Assembly: GCA_050747825.1 (NCBI GenBank)
Contig: JBOGJG010000312.1
Location: 1-40,155 of the forward strand
Length of the DNA: 40,155 bases
Direction: 5' to 3'
Origin: JBOGJG01 sp050747825
GTDB lineage: Bacteria; Acidobacteriota; UBA6911; RPQK01; JBOGJG01
Part shown: one piece after another, positions 17,315-25,204 of the stretch
Position numbering within the stretch: the first letter of the stretch is position 1
Layout: the number at the start of each line of letters is the position of its first letter
The notes under the pieces: generated by a model
The model's input: only the letters and a program-made list of their open reading frames with translations
The model's database searches: none
What the model was told of the DNA's origin: nothing
Translations under genes and position numbers: made by a program

Positions 17315-18070
17315 CGAACACCTGTAATCGCAGGAAACTGGAAGATGTTCAAAACTGGCGCTGAAGGCCGGGAGACCGTGCGCAAGTTGCTCACGCTCCT
17401 GGATGGCTCGGATCCCGTCGAGATCGTCGTCTGTCCGCCGTTTACAGCTCTGGAGGGTAGCGGCGCCGAATTAAAGGGAAGCGGGATCGGCCTGGGCGCC
17501 CAGAACGTCCATTGGCAAGACCAGGGAGCGTTCACCGGAGAGATCTCCGCCTCCATGTTGATCGGCGCGGGATGCCGGTACGTGATTATCGGGCATTCCG
17601 AACGGCGCCAGTATTTCGGTGAAACGGATGAGCTGATCAATCGGAAGCTTCGCAAGGTTTCGACGACGCCTCTGCTGCCTATTTTATGTGTCGGCGAGTC
17701 GCTGCAGGAAAGGGAAGCCGGGCGGGTTGAGGAAGTGGTGCTGGGCCAGTTAGAACGCGGCCTGGCTGGATTGACTCCCTCAGCCTTATCTCGTATCATC
17801 ATCGCTTACGAGCCGGTCTGGGCGATCGGAACGGGCAAGACCGCTACCCCCGAGATTGCGCAGGAAGTTCACAGGTTGATTCGGCAATGGCTTGGCAATT
17901 CCCATTCGCAGGAACTTTCAGCCTCAACCCGCATCCTTTATGGGGGAAGCGTAAAACCGGAGAACATTTCTGAGCTGATGGCTCAGGAGGACATTGACGG
18001 CGCGCTGGTTGGGGGCGCAAGCCTTGATGCGCGCTCCTTTGCTCAAATTATCAAATACGAGGGTCTTTAG
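17312..18070 (+). CDS. tpiA: Triose-phosphate isomerase
   Basis: 252-residue TIM-barrel enzyme that interconverts dihydroxyacetone phosphate and glyceraldehyde-3-phosphate. Substrate-binding NWKM (near residue 10), catalytic His in IIGHSERRQYF, catalytic Glu in IIAYEPVWAIGTGKTAT (the flexible lid follows), and the phosphate-binding YGGSV and GALVGGASL motifs are intact. Third gene of the glycolytic run. Start ATG lies within an octamer tandem repeat and has no standard ribosome-binding site. Confidence 0.97.
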   Translation: MRTPVIAGNWKMFKTGAEGRETVRKLLTLLDGSDPVEIVVCPPFTALEGSGAELKGSGIGLGAQNVHWQDQGAFTGEISASMLIGAGCRYVIIGHSERRQYFGETDELINRKLRKVSTTPLLPILCVGESLQEREAGRVEEVVLGQLERGLAGLTPSALSRIIIAYEPVWAIGTGKTATPEIAQEVHRLIRQWLGNSHSQELSASTRILYGGSVKPENISELMAQEDIDGALVGGASLDARSFAQIIKYEGL

Positions 18071-18072
18071 AG

Positions 18073-18104
18073 ACTCAGGAACTCAGGAACTAAAGAACTA
18101 AACC
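18073..18104 (+). repeat. Octamer repeat upstream of secG
   Basis: Four tandem 8-bp units: ACTCAGGA twice, ACTAAAGA, ACTAAACC, ending four bases before the secG ATG at 18109. It fills nearly the whole tpiA-secG gap (38 bases). Same unit type as the arrays before tpiA and bshA. The AGGA inside two units could act as a distant Shine-Dalgarno. Confidence 0.85.
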
Positions 18105-18108
18105 GAGT

Positions 18109-18498
18109 ATGTTTACTGTAATTGTGATGCTCCACCTGATCGCTGCGTTGGTGCTGATTTTGGTGGTTCTGTTGCAGTCTGGGAAAGCCGGCGATCTGGC
18201 CACTACATTTGGCGGGGCAGGCAGCCAGGCCGCTTTTGGGGCTCGTGGGGCCGCCACGTTTCTGACCAAGGCGACCGCGGTTTGCGCCGTGATCTTTATG
18301 CTGACTTCACTGGCTCTCTCGATCATGTACACGGAGGGCACAGGGGGGACGGTTATGGAAGGCGTGCCTTATCCGGAAGATAGCTCTTCGACTTCTCCCG
18401 CTCTCAATCCTTCAGTTCAGGAGGGCGCAACGGAAGAGGCCGGAGAAACTCAAGAGCAGCCGCAGAGCCAACCCGAAACGCCCCCAGACGACCAGTAA
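18109..18498 (+). CDS. secG: Preprotein translocase subunit SecG
   Basis: 129-residue inner-membrane protein of the SecYEG channel. Two membrane segments (about 2-20 and 50-72) flank the conserved cytoplasmic loop with GKAGDLATTFGGAGSQAAFGARGAATFL, the hallmark of SecG. The C-terminal 45 residues are a low-complexity Ser/Glu/Gln/Pro tail, longer than in E. coli SecG. Position after tpiA is a common bacterial arrangement. A tRNA-Leu gene follows 28 bases after the stop. Confidence 0.93.
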   Translation: MFTVIVMLHLIAALVLILVVLLQSGKAGDLATTFGGAGSQAAFGARGAATFLTKATAVCAVIFMLTSLALSIMYTEGTGGTVMEGVPYPEDSSSTSPALNPSVQEGATEEAGETQEQPQSQPETPPDDQ

Positions 18499-18526
18499 GC
18501 CTGTCGTCCGTTCGCGACGATCAACT

Positions 18527-18614
18527 GCCGGAGTGGTGGAATTTGGCAGACACACCATCTTGAGGGGGTGGCGCTCGAAAGGGCGTGCGGGTTCGAATCC
18601 CGCCTCCGGCACCA
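18527..18614 (+). tRNA. tRNA-Leu (anticodon GAG)
   Basis: Class II tRNA of 88 bases with encoded CCA (18612-18614). The acceptor stem GCCGGAG pairs with CTCCGGC (18604-18610), with A as discriminator. Anticodon stem CCATC/GGTGG encloses the loop TTGAGGG with anticodon GAG at 18562-18564, which reads CUC and CUU. The long variable arm and T-loop GGTTCGAATCC are visible. It probably shares the transcript of secG (28-base gap) or has its own weak promoter. Confidence 0.95.
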
Positions 18615-18630
18615 GCTCAGCTTTACTTCT

Positions 18631-18777
18631 ATGCCACACGAAACCCGAAACAGCAAAAAACTGCTTTACGAAGCCCTGAAGCAGACTTGCACGGCGGATC
18701 ACCTGCCGGAAAGAGATCTGGCCACGCTTACCTGCTACAGCGAACGTTATGAAATACGACTTGATTCAGCCAGATGA
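18631..18777 (+). CDS. Possible short ORF downstream of tRNA-Leu
   Basis: A 48-residue frame (MPHETRNSKK to IRLDSAR) that begins 17 bases after the tRNA. It is hydrophilic, with two cysteines. No ribosome-binding site is evident and I do not recognise a family. A 24-residue frame (MKYDLIQPDEG to HERK) starts within its end. The remainder of the 277-base gap to the next gene (18615-18891) shows nothing else I can support. Confidence 0.2.
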   Translation: MPHETRNSKKLLYEALKQTCTADHLPERDLATLTCYSERYEIRLDSAR

Positions 18778-18891
18778 GGGGCCGCGGGTGAAGGTGACGG
18801 ATCGTTATCATGAGAGAAAGTAGGCCGGCCGGGCAAGCGAATAGCATATTTTCACTTGGAAAGTCGAATAGAACCGTCGTAAGCTGAGTCG

Positions 18892-20856
18892 ATGCCCAGA
18901 CCCAGGGTCAAGTGGCGGCTTGAGGGGGGATATTCTCGATTTCTGGAAGGTTCAACAGTTGAACTGGAAGTGCAGGAGGGCCCCCTTAGCCAAACTCTGG
19001 ACTTTTCTCCAATAAAGCTGGCAAGGCGTTCCGGCCCGGCGGAAATAACCTTGCGTGCCTCTCACGCTCTTCGCGGAAACCTTCCTGGAGGGCTGCGCTG
19101 GCGAATCGATCCCGAGGGGCAGATCAAGAGCACCTTGTTCTTTCCAGGAAATCGCTTCTTCGGTTGGTTCCCGGTTCCCAAGAACTCTATTGGCATTATT
19201 TGGCACGTGGAAGCGAATGCCGAAGCGTTCTTTGGAGACCGTGGGTCGATTCCCTTACTGTCCCTCGAAGGCAACACTCGCCTCTACCATAGCTGGGGCA
19301 CGGTTTTTCCAGAGGATGTGCCCTTGCAGGATGCCTTTCAGGAGGCCTGGCGAGCTTACCTGGACCCTTTCGACCCGCGAGAGGTTTATCAAATGGACGA
19401 ACGTCAGGTGATCCGCTGGCGCCTGAACGGCCGCATCCGTGCCCAGGTAGACGTTGGCTGGGGACTTGGCAAGGTGTGGACTATCCCTCGCGATCTGCCG
19501 GTCGCCAAAATCCGCAGAGAGGTCATGTTTTGGTCAAACATCGGGGCTAATTTCACGATCGAGGAAAAGGGAGAGTTTTTCATTCAGGTCCGCAAGGCGC
19601 GAAACATCTACTTTCGAGTTTCACGCCTTGACGAAGGGCGCGTGAAGAGCAGTTTTTCAGCCGGTCTTCATCTCAACTACCCAGCTCACATCAAGAGTTT
19701 GGATTTCTCCGAACCGGAGTTTCTAGAGCCCGTGATGGATGAATTGACCCGTCCTGCCCTGGACTGGATCAATGAAAAGGTCAAAGAAGCGCTGGTCCAG
19801 CGAATGGACATGACCCTGTCGCTGGAACGATCTAACTGGAGTCGCAACCAGGCGCTTTTCCAAGCCAGTTGGCACAAACCCTCACTGGATCACTTTGCCG
19901 AAACTTACCAGACGCTCTTGAGGGGCCAGATTCCTAAGCCAGGGCTGGGAGTCGGGATCACGGGGAAGCTGGCCGATATCCGGGGCAGGCGCGTGAGCAT
20001 TGACTTCAATGTGTTCAACTGGATTCGGGTTGGCCGATCGAAGGAGCAAAGGGTCGAACATACCGTCAGCCTCGGTCCGGGAGGAGAGATTATCGTTGAG
20101 ACAGGTGAGGTACTGGAAAAAACCTCCTACTACTGGGACGAAATTCAATTTGTGCACCTGCTTTACCGCCTGGTCGAGGAGAACAATGAGGAGTCTGGCG
20201 TCAGCTTCACCTGGAGTTTCGGCCGTGAGGGGAGGTTTTCGAAAAAGGAACTCACGGCACTTCTGCGGATGGCTCTTCGCAGTTCCATCATCCACACATT
20301 TACGATTGTCCATGCTCGCTATTTCCCTCTGCAAGTTAAGCTGCTTCTGGTAACGGAGTTCTCGGGCAAGGGACTGGAGGCGATCCGCAAGAGCGATCCT
20401 GGGGCGAGGTGGAAGGCCCTGGTGCGTGCGCTGGAGATTGCCGAACCGGACCGTTACTGGAAGGGGAGCAACAAGAAAGGGACTTTCTGGCGTGACTGGA
20501 TCGATTACGTAAAAGTGCGGCAGTTGGTCGATAAGGATCCGGTCCAGAGCACTCTCCAGTCAAAGTATCCAATACCGGGGCGCAGTGAATTCGAGCGGAT
20601 TCAGGTGGTCACGGCTTACCGGAAGGCCAAGCGTTTCCTGGAGCTGATGGGCCGCTGGAGCGTGGATGATCCGGAAGAGGTCTTCAAGTCGTTCAATCTC
20701 GGAATGGATATGCCTATTTTTGTCTTTTTTCACCTGCTCTGCCCATCAAAGCTGCGCCGTTCGGGCGCTTTGATGCGAGGCGAGATGGAGGATGCCTGGG
20801 GAGATCAGGGCCTGTTGACCTTTGACCAGAGACTGGGGAAACTTACGCGCCCTTGA
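18892..20856 (+). CDS. Large protein of unknown function (654 residues)
   Basis: No family recognised. The protein has no signal peptide and no clear membrane segment. It is rich in aromatic and basic residues, with many Trp (for example WRLEGGYSRF near the start, FFGWFPVPKN, RVKWR) and long amphipathic strands. The middle (about 270-320) holds ALDWINEKVKEAL and LSLERSNWSRNQALF. The tail (about 560-654) is more helical: RSEFERIQVVTAYRKAKRFLELMGRW and FVFFHLLCPSKLRRSG. The overall strand-rich pattern suggests a large beta-rich or lipid-binding-like protein, but this is only an impression. The start ATG has no good ribosome-binding site. The gene converges on the OPT transporter and overlaps its true stop by 14 bases. 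Confidence 0.72.
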   Translation: MPRPRVKWRLEGGYSRFLEGSTVELEVQEGPLSQTLDFSPIKLARRSGPAEITLRASHALRGNLPGGLRWRIDPEGQIKSTLFFPGNRFFGWFPVPKNSIGIIWHVEANAEAFFGDRGSIPLLSLEGNTRLYHSWGTVFPEDVPLQDAFQEAWRAYLDPFDPREVYQMDERQVIRWRLNGRIRAQVDVGWGLGKVWTIPRDLPVAKIRREVMFWSNIGANFTIEEKGEFFIQVRKARNIYFRVSRLDEGRVKSSFSAGLHLNYPAHIKSLDFSEPEFLEPVMDELTRPALDWINEKVKEALVQRMDMTLSLERSNWSRNQALFQASWHKPSLDHFAETYQTLLRGQIPKPGLGVGITGKLADIRGRRVSIDFNVFNWIRVGRSKEQRVEHTVSLGPGGEIIVETGEVLEKTSYYWDEIQFVHLLYRLVEENNEESGVSFTWSFGREGRFSKKELTALLRMALRSSIIHTFTIVHARYFPLQVKLLLVTEFSGKGLEAIRKSDPGARWKALVRALEIAEPDRYWKGSNKKGTFWRDWIDYVKVRQLVDKDPVQSTLQSKYPIPGRSEFERIQVVTAYRKAKRFLELMGRWSVDDPEEVFKSFNLGMDMPIFVFFHLLCPSKLRRSGALMRGEMEDAWGDQGLLTFDQRLGKLTRP

Positions 20857-22274
20857 CACAACTTCGGGCCAAAATGAGCGCCAGAAGGCCGAAAGCGAAC
20901 AAGGCAAGCCACGGGCTTTGCCCAATCATAGCCGATACCCTCAGGCGCCGCTCCTGCGGAAAAGGCCACGGTTGCGATTCCCACTCCCATTAGACCCTCT
21001 CCGCCGACCAGACCGGAGCCAAACAGCACTCCTCTTTCGCGGCGCGAAGAGGCTTTATCCAGCGAACCTGAGCTTCGTTCCATGCCCATCCGCAACAGCC
21101 CGCCCAGGAAGACGGTGACCATCGTAGACACTGGCAGGTAAACTCCGACCGCAAAAGGCAGGCTGGGTATCCGCAAGATTTCGGCAACAAGAGCGATTAC
21201 TACGCCAATGCCTACCAGGACCCAGGGGAGCGACGCCTGCAAAACTCCGTCTATCACCAGCTTCATCAGAGTAGCCTGGGGCGCAGGCAGCTCTTGGCTG
21301 CCAAAGCCATAGGCCTGATTCAGGAGCAGAACAGCCAAACAGACAAAAGTCGCTGAACTGAGGACGCCGATGATCTCTCCGATTTGCTGCCTGCGGGGCG
21401 TGGCGCCGACCAGATAGCCTGTCTTGAGGTCCTGTGATGTATCTCCCGCGATTGAAGCGGCCACGGCTACGATGGCGCCCACCGTCAAAGCTCCCGCTTT
21501 ACCGAGGTCGCCTGTCCAGCCCATCATCAGAAAGAGTGCCGAAGTGCCCAGCAACGTCGCGATGGTGATGCCGCTGGTGGGGTTGGAAGTGACTCCCACC
21601 AGTCCGACGATGCGCGAAGAGACCGTCACGAAGAAGAAGGAGAAGATGACTACCAGGAGGGCGGCGCCGGCCCGGCCTCCCCAGCCCAGAAACGGGCCGA
21701 AAATCCAGGGGATTACTGCGATCCCCGATGCAATCACAAGGGCTCCCACCAGCACAAAGCTAAAGGGAAGATCGCTGGAAGTTCTGGGGATCACTGGAGC
21801 CTCCGCCTCAGTCAGGCGCCGCTGGAACAGGGCCGGCCTCAATTGCGAGGCTCCCATGCGAAAGCTTGCAATCATCGTGGGGACACTGCGAATCAGAGTG
21901 ATCAAGCCTCCGGTAGCCACTGCCCCGGCTCCAATGTAGCGAACGTAACGGCTCCAGATCTGAGCCGGACTCATTTCAGGAATGGTCAGAAGGGTTTCGG
22001 GATAGAGCGGTGTGCCCCTGCTGGATCCCCAGAAAGCGATTGCCGGAATAATGATCAACCAGGAGAGAAGTCCTCCTCCCACCATAATGGCAGCGATGAG
22101 CGGTCCCAGAATGCCGGTGACAGTGGCCTTGACGGTGAGTTCCCATGGACTTTGCGAAGCTGGAATGTAGGGTTGGTGTTCACTGATGCCTCGGGCTTGA
22201 ACTTTGCGGTTTGTCCCTTGATGCTTGAGATTTTTCAATAATGTAGAATCTACCAGATGATTGAAAGGCGACAA
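20843..22274 (-). pseudogene. OPT-family oligopeptide transporter with internal deletion and 3' frameshift
   Basis: Clearly an OPT-family (proton-coupled oligopeptide or metal-chelate) membrane transporter: PAQIWSRYVRYIGAGAVATGGLITLI, GDTSQDLKTGYLVGATPRRQQIGE, LPFAVGVYLPVSTMVTVFLGGLLR and GLVGGEGLMGV are typical. Two lesions are visible. (1) The N-terminal lead-in WELTVKATVTGILG jumps directly to PLIAAIMVGGGLLSWL; family members have roughly 170-200 residues between these blocks, including the first membrane helices and the NAYLGL and ENN-VQT-ASAGES motifs. (2) Near 20930-20945 the frame is lost: the open frame continues as YDWAKPVACLVRF to 20805, while the shifted frame encodes the expected last helix WLALFAFGLLALILA and stops at 20843. 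The start is uncertain (ATG 22274 overlaps ispG; TTG 22238 is possible). Sequencing error in the frameshift cannot be excluded. Confidence 0.8.
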
Positions 22275-23480
22275 ACTGTAACCGTACGGGTCGGCTCAGT
22301 CGCAGTCGGTTCGCGACATCCGATAGTGGTTCAGTCGATGACCAACACAGATACGGCTGATGTTGCGGCAACAGTGGAACAGGTCCGCCGGCTCGCACAA
22401 GCCGGCTCGGAGTTGGTGCGCGTGACAGTCAACACGGATGAGGCCGCTCAAGCTGTGCCGGCCATTGTCGAGCAACTCGATTCCAGAGGGCTGCACGTTC
22501 CCATCATTGGCGACTTTCATTACAATGGGCACCTGTTGCTGACACGCTATCCGGAGTGCGCCCGCGCTTTGAGCAAGTATCGGATTAATCCGGGAAACGT
22601 GGGGATGGGCCGGCACCGCGACAAGAATTTCCAGCAGATGATTGAAGTGGCGCTCCGTTATGAAAAACCGGTTCGCATTGGAGTGAACTGGGGCTCCCTG
22701 GATCAGTATCTATTGGCGCGCTTGATGGACGCGAACGCGAAACGGCCTGAACCACGATCGTCGGGGGAGGTGCTGCTGGACACAATCGTCACCAGCGCTC
22801 TCGAATCAGCCTGCCTGGCCGGGGAATATGGGCTGGCGCATGACCGGATCATTCTCAGCGCCAAGGTTTCGGCGGTCCCGGACCTGATAGAGGTCTATCG
22901 TGAGCTGGCGGGCCGTTGCGATTATCCTCTGCACCTGGGCCTGACAGAGGCGGGGATGGGAAATCGCGGAGTCATCAGCAGCACAGCGGGGCTCTCCATC
23001 CTGCTGCAGGAAGGCATCGGTGACACGATCCGAGTCAGCCTGACTCCGCGCCCCGGAGGTGAACGCACCGAAGAGGTCGCCGTCGCCCAGCAGGTATTGC
23101 AGTCGCTTGGCATCCGGAGCTTTTCCCCCCAGGTGAGCGCCTGCCCCGGCTGCGGCCGTACTACCAGCTCTTTTTTCCAGGAATTGGCCGACCAGATCCA
23201 GGGGCACCTGAATGAAAAGATGAAATCCTGGCGCGAAGTCCACCCCGGTATCGAAGACTTGAAAGTGGCTGTTATGGGGTGTGTCGTCAATGGTCCTGGT
23301 GAATCAAAGCACGCCGATATCGGCATTTCTCTGCCGGGCACTGGCGAAGATCCCAAGGCCCCCATCTATGTCGATGGACGACACTTCAAGACGCTAAAAG
23401 GGCCGCGAATTGCGGAGGAGTTTCTGGAAATATTAGAGGAGTATGTGAATACTCGCTACGGAACGGGAGTCCACAGATGA
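22257..23480 (+). CDS. ispG: 4-hydroxy-3-methylbut-2-enyl diphosphate synthase, MEP pathway
   Basis: 407-residue 4Fe-4S enzyme (GcpE) that converts MEcPP to HMBPP in isoprenoid synthesis. N-terminal TIM barrel with VGSRHPIVVQSMTNTDTADV, YRINPGNVG and GVNWGSLD; the C-terminal iron-sulfur domain carries C296 and C299 (CPGCGRT) and C342 (MGCVVNGPGE), the expected three cysteine ligands. Length matches the bacterial single-insert form. The 5' region overlaps the start of the opposite-strand OPT frame. Its TGA overlaps the next ATG (ATGA), so it is translationally coupled to the ABC genes downstream. Confidence 0.96.
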   Translation: MIERRQTVTVRVGSVAVGSRHPIVVQSMTNTDTADVAATVEQVRRLAQAGSELVRVTVNTDEAAQAVPAIVEQLDSRGLHVPIIGDFHYNGHLLLTRYPECARALSKYRINPGNVGMGRHRDKNFQQMIEVALRYEKPVRIGVNWGSLDQYLLARLMDANAKRPEPRSSGEVLLDTIVTSALESACLAGEYGLAHDRIILSAKVSAVPDLIEVYRELAGRCDYPLHLGLTEAGMGNRGVISSTAGLSILLQEGIGDTIRVSLTPRPGGERTEEVAVAQQVLQSLGIRSFSPQVSACPGCGRTTSSFFQELADQIQGHLNEKMKSWREVHPGIEDLKVAVMGCVVNGPGESKHADIGISLPGTGEDPKAPIYVDGRHFKTLKGPRIAEEFLEILEEYVNTRYGTGVHR

Positions 23481-24418
23481 TCCAAGTCGAGCATTTATCC
23501 AAACAGTTCGGGTTTCACAGGGCTATTGACGACGTCACGTTCGAAGTCAAAAAGGGAGAAATCCTGGGATTTCTGGGCCCGAATGGAGCCGGCAAGACGA
23601 CCACCATGCGCATCCTCGCCGGTTTCTTCCCTGCCACCGAGGGGAAAGCCGTGGTAGCAGGCTATGACGTGTTCGACCAGCCGCTGCAAGCCAAAAGAAG
23701 GGTGGGCTACATGCCCGAAAATCCACCCCTGTATACGGGGATGACCGTGGATTCCTTTCTTCACTTTGCGGGCACCATCAAGGGAGTGCAAAAATCCCAG
23801 CTCAAAGGACGTATGGAGGAAATCAAGCAACGCTGCGGATTACAGGAGACGGGGCCGCGGCTGATTAAGCAGCTCTCCAAAGGCTACAAGCAGCGGGTCG
23901 GACTGGCCCAGGCGCTGATTCATAACCCCGAGGTATTGATCCTGGACGAGCCGACCGTGGGACTCGATCCCAAGCAGATCATTGAGGTTCGGGAACTCAT
24001 CCGGGGCCTGGGAGGAGATCACACCGTCATCCTCTCGACCCACATTTTGCCCGAGGTGAGCATGACCTGCGAGCGTGTGGTCATCATCAATCGCGGAAAA
24101 ATAGTGGCCATCGATTCGCCTCAGAACCTGACCAGCCAATTGCATGGTGCCCAACGAATCGAAGTGGAAGTGGTCGGGCCTGTGGAGGCTTTGCCGGACA
24201 TCCTGGGAACCGTTCCGGAGGTCACCACCGTCTCAATGGGCGAGCCCCGAAATGGCCATCAATCGGTGTTTGTCGAATCTGAAGCAGGCACTGAAGTGCG
24301 CCATCTGATCGCACGCAAACTCATCGAATCGGGGTTTGACCTGTACCAGCTTAGAACTCAAACCATGACTCTCGAAGAGATTTTCTTGAAATTGACCACC
24401 GAAGAGGAAAGCGCATGA
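23477..24418 (+). CDS. ABC transporter ATP-binding protein, GldA-like
   Basis: 313-residue ATPase of an ABC-2 type exporter. Walker A GPNGAGKTTTMRIL (about 35-48), Q-loop region in VGYMPENPPLY, signature LSKGYKQRVGLAQAL, Walker B VLILDEPTVGLDP, and switch His in ILSTHILPEV. The C-terminal 80 residues form the extra domain common in the GldA/CcmA group. It starts inside the ispG stop (ATGA) and overlaps the permease start the same way, which indicates an obligate unit with the next two genes. The substrate is unknown; in Bacteroidota GldAFG is linked to gliding, but homologues are widespread in non-gliders. Confidence 0.92.
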   Translation: MIQVEHLSKQFGFHRAIDDVTFEVKKGEILGFLGPNGAGKTTTMRILAGFFPATEGKAVVAGYDVFDQPLQAKRRVGYMPENPPLYTGMTVDSFLHFAGTIKGVQKSQLKGRMEEIKQRCGLQETGPRLIKQLSKGYKQRVGLAQALIHNPEVLILDEPTVGLDPKQIIEVRELIRGLGGDHTVILSTHILPEVSMTCERVVIINRGKIVAIDSPQNLTSQLHGAQRIEVEVVGPVEALPDILGTVPEVTTVSMGEPRNGHQSVFVESEAGTEVRHLIARKLIESGFDLYQLRTQTMTLEEIFLKLTTEEESA

Positions 24419-25203
24419 GAAATTACCTGGCCATTGTAAAGAAGGAACTACAATCGCTCTTTGTCAGTCCCGTGGCTTATCTGGTGCTGGCAGTCTTCTT
24501 CGCCGTCGCCGGCTATTTCTTTTACATTATTCTGAGCGCCATAAGCCAACAGGTCATGCAGATGATGATGCAGTCCCAGCAATTCGGGATGCCTCCACGT
24601 CCCGTAGACGTTCCGTCCGAAGTGATGCGGGCATTTTTCGGAGTGATGAGCACGATTCTGCTCATTCTATTGCCGGCTGTGACGATGGGCGTCTTTGCTG
24701 AGGAGAAAAGGAGAGGCACGATTGAGCTGCTCTTCACGTCTCCGATTACCAGCACTCAGATCATTCTGGGAAAGTTCTCGGCAGTCATTATCTTCCTTGC
24801 CATCATGTTGCTGCCCACCATCATGAACTCGCTCATCCTTTACTTCTACAGCGACCCGAAGCCGCCCCTGGCGCCTATGTTTGCGGGTTATCTGGGAGCC
24901 TTTCTCCTGGGAGGCACCCTGCTGGCTGTGGGAGTTTTCGTTTCCTCCCTGACGGAAAATCAAATCGTGGCTTTTGTGGTGACCTTTGGCGTTTTTATCG
25001 TGTTGTGGGTGATTGATGCCATGGCCGGCACGGCCAGCACCCTGGCAAACGAAGTGATTCGCTATGTTTCGGTTCTCAACCATTATGAGGATTTTGCCAA
25101 GGGTGTGCTGGACACCCAGCACATCGTTTTTTACGTGTCATTTATTTTCCTGGGGCTGTTTTTGACTTCTGTATCCCTGGAATCAGTGAGATGGAGGCAG
25201 TAA
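24415..25203 (+). CDS. ABC-2 type permease, GldF-like
   Basis: 262-residue inner-membrane permease with about six hydrophobic segments: 17-38, 78-96, 115-140, 151-173, 178-202 and 238-255. An ABC-2 pattern is visible in VTMGVFAEEKRRGTIELLFTSPITSTQIILGK, the coupling-helix region of this family. A Gln/Met-rich loop (QQVMQMMMQSQQFGMPP) lies in the first external loop. Overlaps the ATPase stop by four bases and is followed, one base after its stop, by the GldG-like gene. Confidence 0.9.
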   Translation: MRNYLAIVKKELQSLFVSPVAYLVLAVFFAVAGYFFYIILSAISQQVMQMMMQSQQFGMPPRPVDVPSEVMRAFFGVMSTILLILLPAVTMGVFAEEKRRGTIELLFTSPITSTQIILGKFSAVIIFLAIMLLPTIMNSLILYFYSDPKPPLAPMFAGYLGAFLLGGTLLAVGVFVSSLTENQIVAFVVTFGVFIVLWVIDAMAGTASTLANEVIRYVSVLNHYEDFAKGVLDTQHIVFYVSFIFLGLFLTSVSLESVRWRQ

Positions 25204-25204
25204 A

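Noticed and set aside
18412..18702. Minus-strand frame over tRNA-Leu
   Set aside because: The reverse complement of a tRNA commonly gives a RRRDSNPHALSS-like peptide; not a gene.
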